Shown piece by piece: positions 20,866 to 28,562 of a DNA stretch of 38,818 nucleotides (position 1 is its first letter; each line of letters starts with the position of its first letter). The stretch is taken from the NCBI GenBank assembly GCA_964506465.1, contig CAZDLM010000026.1, positions 1 to 38,818 of the forward strand, written 5' to 3'. A model generated the notes under the pieces. The model was not told the origin of the DNA. It saw only the letters and a list, made by a program, of their open reading frames with translations, and searched no databases. The position numbers and the translations under genes are program-made. The DNA comes from UBA6109 sp964506465. GTDB lineage: Bacteria > Desulfobacterota > Syntrophia > Syntrophales > UBA6109.

Positions 20866-22460
20866 CGCCCCGCCCTGAAGCGACGGAGATCGAATACAAG
20901 TTCCTGATGCCGGAACCGGGGACGAGGAGCGCCGTCCTGGAACTCCTCCGTTCGAACGGCTATCGGGTCAATCCGCTGCCCGTCGTGCATCAGCAGGACC
21001 TCTACCTGGACACCTTCGATTGGCGCCTCCTGCGGAACGGGCTTTCCCTGCGTCTGCGCCGGGCCGGCGACACCGCGATCTACGGGATCAAGAGCCTCGG
21101 GAAGCTCGAGGAGGGCCGCGCCGAGCGGCGGGAAATCGAAGTCCGCGTCCGGGGCGACGCCGCCGATCCGACCGCCGTGACCGACAAGCGGATCCGCGCC
21201 GAGATCGACCCGATCATCTCTCCCCGGCGTCTGCTCGTCCAGGTTGCCGTCCGCACCGAACGGACCCCTTACCGTGTCCGGTGCCCCGAAGGCGCTCAGG
21301 TGGAACTCGTCTTCGATGCGACGGGCTTTTCGGCCCGGGGAATGAACCGGCCCCGCCGGTCGCAGCGGCTCTACGAGATGGAGGCGGAGTTGAAGAAGGG
21401 ATCGCCCGCCGAACTCGAGGCCCTGGGCCGGCTCCTCGCCGGCTGCTCCGGCCTTTCCCCGTCGCCGACGTCCAAACTCGAAACGGCGATCGAACGGCTG
21501 GGCGTCGTGTTTCCCGCCAAAAATCCGCCCGAGCCCCTGCGCGTGAAACTGGAAGACCGCCTCGACGTCGCCGTGCAGAAGATCCTCTCCTTCCAGTTCC
21601 ATCGGCTCGAGGAGAACCTTCCGGGCGTGACGGCGGATCTGGACACCGAATTCGTCCATCAGGCCCGCGTGGCGACGCGGCGGATGCGATCCGCCCTGCG
21701 GCTCTTCCGGAAGGCGCTTCCGGAACGCGTTTGCGCCGACCTTGCCGCCGACCTGTCCTGGCTCGGGGCCCTCTTCGGCGGCGTCAGGGACCTGGATGTC
21801 TTTCTCCTGAACCTGCCCGGGGCAGCCGCGACGGTCGCGAAGGCCCCGGAACGGGCGGTCGCGATCCTGACGCGTCACATCGAGGAGAGGCGGGCCGCAC
21901 TCCTCTCCGACTTGCTGAGCGGTCTCGCCTCGCCGCGCTTCCGCCGTTTCCAGGCCCGCCTGGCCGCTTTCACCGGTCGGCCGCCCGCCAAGAAGCCGGC
22001 GGCGGCGCTGGCGCTCACGCCCGTGCACACCTTCGCCTCCGCGCGGATCCCGGAACTCTTCCAGGCCGTCATCGCGCAGGGCCGCAAGGTCCTCGCCAAA
22101 CCGAAGCTCCGGAACTTTCACCGGCTGCGCATCGAGTTCAAGAGGCTGCGCTACGCCTGCGAGTTCGTCGGTCCGGCCTACGGCGACGGGCTGAAACCCT
22201 TTATCGCAGAGACCGTGAAGATCCAGGACTGCCTCGGCGAATTGCAGGATACCGTCTTCACGCGGTCGCTGATCGACGGCCTGCTGGACGAATGGAAGGG
22301 AAACGTGATCGATCCGCGGCTGCTGTTCCTGTTCGGGGAGCTTTATGAACTTCAAGGGGAATTGGCGCGGACCAGGCAGGCGGCCTTCCGGGAGATCTGG
22401 ACGCGCTTCGATCAGGAAACAACGGCCGCGGCGCTGGCTTTCGCGCTGAAGAAGGCCTGA
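20853..22460 (+). CDS. CYTH-CHAD domain protein (inorganic polyphosphate binding/triphosphatase)
   Basis: A 535-residue fusion. Residues about 10-212 form a CYTH (triphosphate tunnel) domain with the signature ExExK at E12, E14 and K16 (EIEYKFLM), then RLRRAGD and EIEVRVRG, consistent with a metal-dependent triphosphatase. Residues about 236-525 form a CHAD domain, an alpha-helical, His- and Arg-rich module that binds polyphosphate granules; seen are FHRLEENLPG, VHQARVATRRMRSALRLF and FHRLRIEFKRLRYACEF. CYTH-CHAD proteins are associated with polyphosphate. Here the gene overlaps the phosphoesterase by 13 bases and closes the ppk1 operon, which agrees well. It probably hydrolyses short polyphosphate or tripolyphosphate while docked on granules. 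Confidence 0.88.
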   Translation: MDAVTPRPEATEIEYKFLMPEPGTRSAVLELLRSNGYRVNPLPVVHQQDLYLDTFDWRLLRNGLSLRLRRAGDTAIYGIKSLGKLEEGRAERREIEVRVRGDAADPTAVTDKRIRAEIDPIISPRRLLVQVAVRTERTPYRVRCPEGAQVELVFDATGFSARGMNRPRRSQRLYEMEAELKKGSPAELEALGRLLAGCSGLSPSPTSKLETAIERLGVVFPAKNPPEPLRVKLEDRLDVAVQKILSFQFHRLEENLPGVTADLDTEFVHQARVATRRMRSALRLFRKALPERVCADLAADLSWLGALFGGVRDLDVFLLNLPGAAATVAKAPERAVAILTRHIEERRAALLSDLLSGLASPRFRRFQARLAAFTGRPPAKKPAAALALTPVHTFASARIPELFQAVIAQGRKVLAKPKLRNFHRLRIEFKRLRYACEFVGPAYGDGLKPFIAETVKIQDCLGELQDTVFTRSLIDGLLDEWKGNVIDPRLLFLFGELYELQGELARTRQAAFREIWTRFDQETTAAALAFALKKA

Positions 22461-22480
22461 AGACGCTGTGTCGCCCGCGA

Positions 22481-22506
22481 GAGAGACGGCGACGCTGCCG
22501 TTTCTC
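22481..22506 (+). terminator. Hairpin ending the polyphosphate operon
   Basis: GAGAGACGGC (22481-22490) pairs with GCCGTTTCTC (22497-22506) over a 6-base loop: ten pairs, one of them G-U. It lies 21 bases past the CYTH-CHAD stop. No T-run follows, so its terminator role is probable but not certain. Confidence 0.5.
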
Positions 22507-22572
22507 CGCCTCACCCTGGGCCATGTCGAAGGGTGGGACCTCGCCTCCGCCTCTCGCAAGATCAAAGATCCT

Positions 22573-22596
22573 GGATTCCCGCTGCAGTTTACCCTC
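22573..22596. repeat. Dispersed repeat, copy 1
   Basis: A 24-base sequence (starts GGATTCCCGC, ends TTTACCCTC) that recurs exactly at 35510-35533, 13 kb away and in the same orientation. Here it continues into GCGGGAATGAC, forming an imperfect dyad with its own start (22571-22618). Nearby 22508-22537 is a degenerate relative of the TTCGACA..GGGTGAGG repeat seen at 35332-35382. Together these fill the 338-base spacer 22461-22798 with the inverted pair at 22649-22745. Confidence 0.6.
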
Positions 22597-22648
22597 GTGA
22601 AAGCGGGGCGGGAATGACAACCAGGAAACGGGAATGACCGCCACCTCT

Positions 22649-22745
22649 GTCACCCCCGCGAACGCGGGGGTCCAGATCTTTGCATACGCCAAAACGGAGA
22701 AGACAATCCCCTCAATTCCTGGACCCCCGCGTTCGCGGGAATGAC
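22649..22745. repeat. Inverted pair of 27-base REP-like elements
   Basis: Units 22649-22675 and 22719-22745 are inverted copies matching at 25 of 27 positions, 43 bases apart. Each contains the near-palindrome CCCGCGAACGCGGG and the outer edges GTCA and CCAG. This is the familiar form of intergenic palindromic repeats found in many GC-rich Proteobacteria. Placed between convergent genes, the pair could fold into a large bidirectional hairpin that stops or protects both transcripts. Confidence 0.65.
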
Positions 22746-22798
22746 AAGAAGATCGCGCCCCTTCGTTCGCAATGAAAAACCCGGCATGCGCCGAAAGT

Positions 22799-24277
22799 CT
22801 ACAGCTCCGCCTCGATGCGGCGGACGATGGTCCTCAGCACCTTGATGCGCGCGAAGTACTTGTCGTTGGCCTCGACGATCGTCCAGGGCGCCACCTCCGT
22901 GGACGTGCGTTCGGCCATGTCGCAGACGGCCTTGTGATAGTCGTCCCACCGCTTGCGGTTGCGCCAGTCCTCCTCGGTGATCTTGAAGCGCTTGAAAGCG
23001 ATCTTTTCGCGCTCCTTGAACCGCCGGAGCTGTTCCTCCTTGCTGATCTGGAGCCAGAATTTCAAGACGATCGAGTTGTTCCGCGCGAGCTGCATCTCGA
23101 AATCGTTGATCTCGCCATAGGCGCGCATCCAGTCGGCCTCCGAACAGAAGCCCTCGACGCGCTCCACCAGGACGCGGCCGTACCAGGACCGGTCGAAGAT
23201 CGTGAACCGGCCGCGGCGGGGGATGTGCCGCCAGAATCGCCACAGATAAGGTTGGGCGCGTTCCTCCTCCGTCGGCGCCGCGATGGGGACCCCCTGGTAG
23301 ATCCGCGAATCGAGCGCCGAGGTGACGCGCCGGATCGCCCCGCCCTTGCCGGCGGCATCCTGGCCCTCGAAAACGAGGATGACCGACTTGCTCTTGAATT
23401 TCGGGTGGCGCGTCAGCAAGTTGAGCCGGCCCTGCCAAGTCTCCAGTTCCTTCGAGTATTTCTTCTTGGTAACGCTCTGCGTCAGATCGAGCGAACTCAG
23501 GATGTCGCGGCCTTCGACCCGCGGCATCATCGGCGGCGTCTTGATCGGCGGCCGTCCGGCCGGTTTGTCGGCGAGACGCTGCCGCAGGGTCTGCAGCAAT
23601 TGATTGCCCACCGTCAGGCTGCGGTAGTAGTGGTCGAAGCCCTCGACGATGACCCAGGGCGCCTCGGGCGTGCTGGTCTGGCTGATGAAATACTCGGAGA
23701 CCTTCCGGAAGCGGTCGTAGATCTTGAAACGCTCCCAGTCCGTGTCCGTGACGCGCCAGCGCGTCTTGGGGTCCTTCTCCAGCGCCTTGAGGCGCTTGCG
23801 CTGCTGATCTTTCGACAGGTGAAACCAGAACTTGAGGATGAGGGCGCCTTCATCGGTGAGCATCTTTTCGAAGCGGGTGTTCTCCTCGATCGCCTGGTCG
23901 AGGTTCGCCCGCTTGCACCGCCGCAGGACGCGGTCCACGATCGGCGCCGTGTGCCACGCCCCGTAGAGGATTCCGATCTTCCCCTTGGGCGGCAGCGCCC
24001 GCCAGAAGCGCCACATATACGGACGCTCCCGCTCCTCGTCCGAGGGCTCGGAGAAGGCGTGCGTATGGATGTGGCGAGGATCCATCCACTCGTTGAGCAG
24101 GTTCACGGTTTCGCTCTTTCCGGCGCCGTCCACTCCGCCGACGACGATGATGACGGGGAAGCGCTTCTGCTGGGACAGGTCGTACTGGGCGTCGAGAAGG
24201 TCTTCGCGGAGCTTCGGCGCTTCCTGGTTGTATTGCTCCTTTTCGATCTTCTGTCCGAGTTCTGCAGATTCGAACAT
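22799..24277 (-). CDS. Two-domain polyphosphate:AMP phosphotransferase (PPK2 family)
   Basis: A 492-residue protein with two tandem PPK2 domains, the arrangement of polyphosphate:AMP phosphotransferase (PAP), which makes ADP from AMP and polyphosphate. The C-terminal domain has an intact Walker A (FEGQDAAGKGG, about 303-313) and the DRSWYGR lid/Walker B segment (362-368). The N-terminal domain has GGVDGAGKSE (47-56), but its matching lid reads YGAWHT (105-110), so only the C-terminal half should be catalytic, as known for this class. A near-perfect AGGAGGTGA precedes the ATG and a strong promoter lies upstream. It converges on the ppk1 operon across a repeat-filled spacer, so synthesis and use of polyphosphate have separate promoters. 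Confidence 0.92.
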   Translation of the reverse strand: MFESAELGQKIEKEQYNQEAPKLREDLLDAQYDLSQQKRFPVIIVVGGVDGAGKSETVNLLNEWMDPRHIHTHAFSEPSDEERERPYMWRFWRALPPKGKIGILYGAWHTAPIVDRVLRRCKRANLDQAIEENTRFEKMLTDEGALILKFWFHLSKDQQRKRLKALEKDPKTRWRVTDTDWERFKIYDRFRKVSEYFISQTSTPEAPWVIVEGFDHYYRSLTVGNQLLQTLRQRLADKPAGRPPIKTPPMMPRVEGRDILSSLDLTQSVTKKKYSKELETWQGRLNLLTRHPKFKSKSVILVFEGQDAAGKGGAIRRVTSALDSRIYQGVPIAAPTEEERAQPYLWRFWRHIPRRGRFTIFDRSWYGRVLVERVEGFCSEADWMRAYGEINDFEMQLARNNSIVLKFWLQISKEEQLRRFKEREKIAFKRFKITEEDWRNRKRWDDYHKAVCDMAERTSTEVAPWTIVEANDKYFARIKVLRTIVRRIEAEL

Positions 24278-24355
24278 GGTTCACCTCCTGAAGGCGGCGA
24301 GAAAGAGAGGGGTCAGGGCCAAGCAGCCCATATAACTTGCTTTTTCGTTTCGCGA

Positions 24356-24384
24356 AGTATACGGAGAACAAGACTTCCCGTCAA
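24356..24384 (-). promoter_or_regulatory. Sigma70 promoter of the PPK2 gene
   Basis: Minus-strand TTGACG (24379-24384), a 17-base spacer and TATACT (24356-24361), about 80 bases upstream of the ATG at 24277. Both hexamers match five of six positions. Confidence 0.7.
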
Positions 24385-24419
24385 GACGCAATTGCAACCT
24401 GTTTGCCACAGATAACGGC

Positions 24420-24448
24420 TTGACAAGATCCCGCCCTTTCCATAGGAT
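24420..24448 (+). promoter_or_regulatory. Sigma70 promoter of the NIL-ferredoxin gene
   Basis: TTGACA (24420-24425), a 17-base spacer and TAGGAT (24443-24448), 26 bases before the ATG at 24475. It diverges from the PPK2 promoter only 36 bases away. Confidence 0.6.
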
Positions 24449-24474
24449 CGGGCGAATTCGGGGGAACTGAACGC

Positions 24475-24885
24475 ATGTTTACGAAAAAAGTCGTCATCCG
24501 CTACATGCCCGACGTCGTCGAGCAGCCGATCATCTATCAGCTCGTCAAGAAATATGACCTGATCGTGAGCATCCTCAAGGCGCGGATCTTCCCGCGACGG
24601 GAGGGCGTGCTTGTCGTGGAAATGAGCGGCACGAAGGAGAACTTCGACGGCGGCATCCGCTATCTGAAGGACCTGGGGCTGCGCGTCGAGCCCCTGTCCA
24701 AGAGCGTCAGCCAGAACATCGACAAGTGCGTTCACTGCGGGGCGTGCACCGCCTTTTGCCCCACGGAGGCGCTTTCCATGGACCGGGCGACGGCGAAGGT
24801 CCTATTCGACGCGGAGAAATGCAACGGCTGCGAGTTTTGCGTGACGGCGTGCCCAGCGCGTGCAATGGAAGTAGATCTATTCTGA
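24475..24885 (+). CDS. NIL domain-2x[4Fe-4S] ferredoxin (homocysteine-forming system type)
   Basis: A 136-residue fusion. Residues 1-75 form a NIL domain, an ACT-like fold also found at the C-terminus of methionine ABC transporter ATPases (VVIRYMPDVVEQPIIYQLVKK). Residues 80-136 are a bacterial ferredoxin with two complete cluster motifs: C85, C88, C91, C95-Pro and C116, C119, C122, C126-Pro. The same architecture occurs in the methanogen protein (MA1822 type) which, with a COG1900/DUF39 partner, makes homocysteine from aspartate semialdehyde and sulfide. The partner is not in this window, so the assignment rests on architecture. It has its own promoter and converges with the next gene at 10 bases. 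Confidence 0.85.
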   Translation: MFTKKVVIRYMPDVVEQPIIYQLVKKYDLIVSILKARIFPRREGVLVVEMSGTKENFDGGIRYLKDLGLRVEPLSKSVSQNIDKCVHCGACTAFCPTEALSMDRATAKVLFDAEKCNGCEFCVTACPARAMEVDLF

Positions 24886-24895
24886 TGACGGGCAT

Positions 24896-25276
24896 CTACC
24901 GCTTCTGCGGCTGAGTTTCCTCCCCGTCTTTCGGCTTGAAGAGGTTGCTTACCCGTTCGCCCTTTTCCTTGCCCTTGTCGTAGACTTCCCTGCCCTTCTC
25001 CACGACCTTCTTGCCCGTGTCGATGACGGTCTTCCCCTTCTCGACGGCTTTTTCCGTCGAGACCCTCGCCTTTTTCATCGCATCCATCATGTTCTCCGGC
25101 ATCTTCTTGGGATCCTTGAAATAGAAGTATCCCCCTACGGCGACGACGGCGATCACGATGATGAGGGCCAGCATGAGAATCTTCTTGAAGAACCACCAGC
25201 AGAGGAGCAGAATCACCAGCAGGGCAGCGATGCTGACAATGGGATTGTCGGAAAAAATCCGCAGCAGATTGTCCAT
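24896..25276 (-). CDS. Small membrane protein with amphipathic Lys/Glu/Val repeat tail
   Basis: A 126-residue protein of no recognised family. Two hydrophobic helices (about 13-31 and 34-53, with CWWFFKK between them) are followed by a long charged helix (60-112) with a repeating pattern of about 9-11 residues (VEKGKTVIDTGKKVVEKGREV), like the amphipathic helices of LEA-type and apolipoprotein-like proteins. The tail would lie along a membrane surface or bind lipid. The ATG at 25276 follows GGGGAGG and matches the start of the hydrophobic region; an earlier ATG at 25357 would overlap the mtaB promoter. It is transcribed divergently from mtaB. Confidence 0.62.
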   Translation of the reverse strand: MDNLLRIFSDNPIVSIAALLVILLLCWWFFKKILMLALIIVIAVVAVGGYFYFKDPKKMPENMMDAMKKARVSTEKAVEKGKTVIDTGKKVVEKGREVYDKGKEKGERVSNLFKPKDGEETQPQKR

Positions 25277-25307
25277 GAGGCGCCTCCCCGGTATCTTCTG
25301 GGATCGA

Positions 25308-25336
25308 ACTGTAACGCAACAGATCGGCAACTTCAA
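25308..25336 (-). promoter_or_regulatory. Candidate promoter of the small membrane protein gene
   Basis: Minus-strand TTGAAG (25331-25336), a 17-base spacer and TACAGT (25308-25313), about 30 bases before the ATG at 25276. Confidence 0.5.
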
Positions 25337-25350
25337 CCGGATATTGCGTC

Positions 25351-25379
25351 TTGACAACCGGAGACCGGATGTCTACAAG
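25351..25379 (+). promoter_or_regulatory. Sigma70 promoter of the mtaB-rnc-era operon
   Basis: TTGACA (25351-25356), a 17-base spacer and TACAAG (25374-25379), 55 bases before the mtaB ATG. It lies back to back with the promoter at 25308-25336. Confidence 0.65.
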
Positions 25380-25434
25380 GGCTCCTCGCTCTGTTTCCGG
25401 CAGGGCGACAAGTATCGGCAGAAAAAGGCGGGGA

Positions 25435-26745
25435 ATGAAAAAGCGCGTGGCCATTGCAACGCTGGGCTGCAAGGTCAACCAGGCCGATTCGGCGGCGATC
25501 GCCGAGGCGATCGAAGGGCGGGGATTCTCCCTCGTTCCCTTCGATCAGGAGGCGGACATCTACATCGTCAACACCTGCACGGTGACGGCCCGCACCGACT
25601 ATCAGTCGCGGCAGCTTGTGCGCCGCGCCGCCCGGCTCAATCCGGCCGCGGCCGTCGTCGCGACCGGCTGTTACGCGCAGGTTGCGCCGGAGTCGCTCCG
25701 CGGCCTCCCCGGCGTCGTCCTCGTCGCCGGTACGGCGGAGAAGAGCCGCATCCCGGAGATGATCGCCGGCCTCGATCTCACGCGCCCCGGCGGCGTCTTC
25801 GTCGGCGACCTATCTTCGGCGCGCACGTTCGCCCGGCCGGGCGCGATCCGCTTTGCCGGCCATACCCGGGCATTCCTCAAGGTCCAGGAAGGCTGCGATG
25901 CCCGCTGCCGCTATTGCATCGTTCCCCGCGCCCGCGGCCCCAGCCGAAGCCTGCCCCTCCCCGAGGCGCTGGCGAAACTGAAGGAGCTGGGCGAGGCGGG
26001 ATACCGCGAGACGGTCCTCACCGGCATCCATCTGGGCGCCTACGGCCGGGACCTCGAACCTCCCACGAATCTCCCTCTCCTGCTTGCAGCCGCCGAACAG
26101 CAGGGCGGCATCGAACGCCTGAGGCTCAGTTCGGTCGAGCCGCGGGAAGTGACGGAGGATCTGATCGCCCTGATGCGCCGATCGCGCATCTTCTGCCGCC
26201 ATCTTCACATCCCCCTGCAGAGCGGCGACGACGAAATCCTGCGGAGAATGGGGCGGGATTACGATGCCGCTTTCTACGGGGCCCTGCTTTCCGCCGTCGC
26301 CGCGGCGGTGCCGGATATCGCCCTCGGCGCCGATGTGATGGCGGGCTTTCCCGGCGAAACGCCCGCGCAATTTGCCGGAACCTGCGAGTTCCTTCGGGAA
26401 TCTCCGCTAGCCTATCTCCACGTCTTCCCCTACTCCGACCGCCCCGGGACCGAGGCCTCCCGCATGGACGGAAAAGTCGATGCGGCGGAAAAGAAACGGC
26501 GGGCGCAGATTCTGCGAGAGATCGGACAGCAGAAGCGAAGGGTCTTTGCCGAACGCTTTCTGGGCTGCGAGTTGTCCGTCCTGATCGAAGGGCGGAACGC
26601 CGGCGGTTATGTCCGGGGCTTCTCCGGCAACTACATCCCGGTCGTGCTCCGGCACGAAGGTCTTGATCTGACGAACCGGATCGTGCGAGTAAGGATAGAA
26701 TCCTTCAGGGAGGAAAAGCTTCATGGCATCATCGCCGGAGAATGA
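25435..26745 (+). CDS. mtaB: tRNA t6A37 methylthiotransferase MtaB
   Basis: A 436-residue radical SAM methylthiotransferase of the MiaB family, MtaB branch, which converts t6A to ms2t6A at position 37 of ANN-reading tRNAs. The N-terminal UPF0004 domain has its three cluster cysteines (TLGCKVNQ at C12, VNTCTV and TGCYAQV). The radical SAM domain has CDARCRYC (CxxxCxxC), and the C-terminus is a TRAM-like strand set. LGCKVNQADS is typical of MtaB rather than MiaB or RimO. The ATG at 25435 is where homology starts, with a purine-rich GGCGGGG before it. It overlaps rnc by 23 bases and heads the mtaB-rnc-radical SAM-era operon. Confidence 0.9.
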   Translation: MKKRVAIATLGCKVNQADSAAIAEAIEGRGFSLVPFDQEADIYIVNTCTVTARTDYQSRQLVRRAARLNPAAAVVATGCYAQVAPESLRGLPGVVLVAGTAEKSRIPEMIAGLDLTRPGGVFVGDLSSARTFARPGAIRFAGHTRAFLKVQEGCDARCRYCIVPRARGPSRSLPLPEALAKLKELGEAGYRETVLTGIHLGAYGRDLEPPTNLPLLLAAAEQQGGIERLRLSSVEPREVTEDLIALMRRSRIFCRHLHIPLQSGDDEILRRMGRDYDAAFYGALLSAVAAAVPDIALGADVMAGFPGETPAQFAGTCEFLRESPLAYLHVFPYSDRPGTEASRMDGKVDAAEKKRRAQILREIGQQKRRVFAERFLGCELSVLIEGRNAGGYVRGFSGNYIPVVLRHEGLDLTNRIVRVRIESFREEKLHGIIAGE

Positions 26746-27481
26746 AGAATGGAGCGCGGGCCTCGATCGGCTGGCGGAGAATCTCGGCTACCGTTTCCGC
26801 GACCGATCCGGTCTGGAGACGGCCGTCGTCCACCGGTCTTACCTTCACGAGAACCCCGCCGCGGTCGCCGCGGACAATGAACGCCTCGAATTTCTCGGCG
26901 ACGCCGTGCTGCAACTGATCGTCAGCGACCTCCTGATGAAGCGTTTCCCGGACGCGCAGGAGGGCCTGCTCTCGCGGCTCCGGGCCTCCGCGGTCAACGA
27001 GCAGCAGTTGGCGGAACTGGCGAAATCCGTCCGCCTCGGGGAATGCCTGCTCCTCGGACACGGCGAAGACCTCTCCGGCGGCCGGACGAAAATCTCCATC
27101 CTCGCCGATGCGATGGAGGCGCTGATTGCCGCCGTCTACGTCGACGGAGGGTTCAACGTTGCAGCGGCCGTCGTCGAGCGCCTCTATGAGCCGTTTCTCG
27201 CCGGCATCGAGACATCGGAACCCTGGCGCGATTTCAAGGGCGCCCTGCAGGAATGGAGCCGAAGCCGATTCGGCGAGATGCCCCGCTACGAAGTCGTCGC
27301 GGAAACGGGGCCGGACCACGACAAGACCTTCGAGGTGAAGCTCTCCGTCGGAGGGATGGAAGTCCGCGCATCCGGGCGGAGCAAGAAGGAGGCGGAGCAG
27401 AATGCGGCGCACGCGGTCTTGAAGGACCTGGAGGCGCATCGGGAAGCTCAGGCGGAAGGACAACATGGACGACAGGGATGA
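26723..27481 (+). CDS. rnc: Ribonuclease III
   Basis: A 252-residue RNase III that cleaves double-stranded RNA in rRNA and mRNA processing. The catalytic signature NERLEFLGDAVL (from N52) is intact, with the second acidic pair in ADAMEALIAAVYVDGG. A double-stranded-RNA-binding domain fills the C-terminus (about 165-235: DFKGALQEWSR, VVAETGPDHDKTFEVKL, GRSKKEAEQNAA). GGAGG lies eight bases before the ATG. The start lies inside mtaB and the end inside the next radical SAM gene, so translation is coupled on both sides, as is common for rnc-era operons. Confidence 0.95.
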   Translation: MASSPENEEWSAGLDRLAENLGYRFRDRSGLETAVVHRSYLHENPAAVAADNERLEFLGDAVLQLIVSDLLMKRFPDAQEGLLSRLRASAVNEQQLAELAKSVRLGECLLLGHGEDLSGGRTKISILADAMEALIAAVYVDGGFNVAAAVVERLYEPFLAGIETSEPWRDFKGALQEWSRSRFGEMPRYEVVAETGPDHDKTFEVKLSVGGMEVRASGRSKKEAEQNAAHAVLKDLEAHREAQAEGQHGRQG

Positions 27482-28562
27482 CCGGACCAATATCGCGCCT
27501 CTGTTCCTCCGCAACGGCGGCTGCCCGGGGCGGTGCATCTACTGCAGCGAGCGCCTGACCGATCCGGAGGATGCGGGATGCGCCCCGGACGCCTCCCTGG
27601 TGCGCGAGACGGTCATTCGCCACCTCGGCCGCAGCCGGCGGAAGGCCCCCGTGCAGATCGCCTTCTACGGCGGGAGCTTCACGGGGCTGGCGCCGGCGCG
27701 GCGGGACGCCTACCTCCGCGCTGCGGGCGCCTGCATCGAGGAGGGATTGGCGGTCTGCATCCGCATCTCGGCGCGCCCCGATCAGATCGACGGGCCGGTC
27801 CTGGAGCGCCTGGCCGCGGGCGGCGTCGCGACGGTCGAGATCGGCGCGGAGTCCATGGATGACGAGATCCTCGCCCGGGCAAGACGCGGGCACACGGCCG
27901 CCGACGTCGTCCGGGCGATCGGACTGCTCAGGCGGGGCGGTTTCGAAACGGGAATCCACCTCATGGCGGGATTGCCGGGGGATTCGTACGAGCGGTTCGC
28001 CGCCTCCGTCGATCGCGTGATCGACCTCGAGCCGGACACCGTCCGCATCCACCCGACCCTCGTCCTGGCGGAAACGGAACTTGCCGGGATGTATGAGCGG
28101 GGGGAGTACGAGCCGTTGAGTCTTCCGGAGGCCGTTCGCCGTTGCGCGGCCGCAACGCTCCGCTTCGAAGCCGCCGGCATCCGGGTGGTCCGGCTCGGAC
28201 TCCAGGCGACGGCGGCCCTGGAGAGGCCCGGCGCCGTTGTCGCCGGCCCCTTCCACCCGTCCTTCGGCGCGGTCGTGCAGGCGGAGATCTTCCGCCGCAT
28301 GGCATCCTCGCTGCTGGCGGCCCGCGGCGGCGGCATTGACTCCGCCCTCTTCCGGGTATCCGACCGGGACGTGTCCAGCTTTCGGGGGATCCGCAATGCC
28401 AATATCCGCCTGCTCAAGGACGGATTCGGCCTGCGCGATCTGGCCGTCCGCGGGGAAGCCGGGCGGGAGCGCGGGACCCTGGCCCTGGAGGCGGCGGGGA
28501 GACTGATGGAAAAAAGACGCAGCGAGGCGGTCATGGACCTCCGGGAGGAAGCTCATGTTTAA
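27465..28562 (+). CDS. Radical SAM protein, Elp3-like, linked to rnc-era
   Basis: A 365-residue radical SAM enzyme. The cluster motif GCPGRCIYCSE (C20, C24, C27) lies near the N-terminus, then FYGGSFTGL (the GGE-like SAM-binding motif), VEIGAESM, and GIHLMAGLPGDS. The similarity is to the radical SAM half of Elp3, but the acetyltransferase half is missing; a small C-terminal domain (about 290-365) replaces it. Genes like this sit next to rnc in many Clostridia and Deltaproteobacteria, which suggests an RNA-related substrate, still unknown. It overlaps rnc by 17 bases and era by 8. Coproporphyrinogen oxidase-like function is unlikely because the HemN-specific motif is absent. Confidence 0.82.
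   Translation: MDDRDDRTNIAPLFLRNGGCPGRCIYCSERLTDPEDAGCAPDASLVRETVIRHLGRSRRKAPVQIAFYGGSFTGLAPARRDAYLRAAGACIEEGLAVCIRISARPDQIDGPVLERLAAGGVATVEIGAESMDDEILARARRGHTAADVVRAIGLLRRGGFETGIHLMAGLPGDSYERFAASVDRVIDLEPDTVRIHPTLVLAETELAGMYERGEYEPLSLPEAVRRCAAATLRFEAAGIRVVRLGLQATAALERPGAVVAGPFHPSFGAVVQAEIFRRMASSLLAARGGGIDSALFRVSDRDVSSFRGIRNANIRLLKDGFGLRDLAVRGEAGRERGTLALEAAGRLMEKRRSEAVMDLREEAHV

Noticed and set aside
20829..22565. A 578-codon open frame opposite the CYTH-CHAD gene
   Set aside because: The plus-strand frame has CYTH and CHAD motifs and overlaps its neighbour as an operon gene should.
22649..22745. Possible CRISPR repeats
   Set aside because: There are only two units, they are inverted rather than direct, and no regular spacers or cas genes are present.
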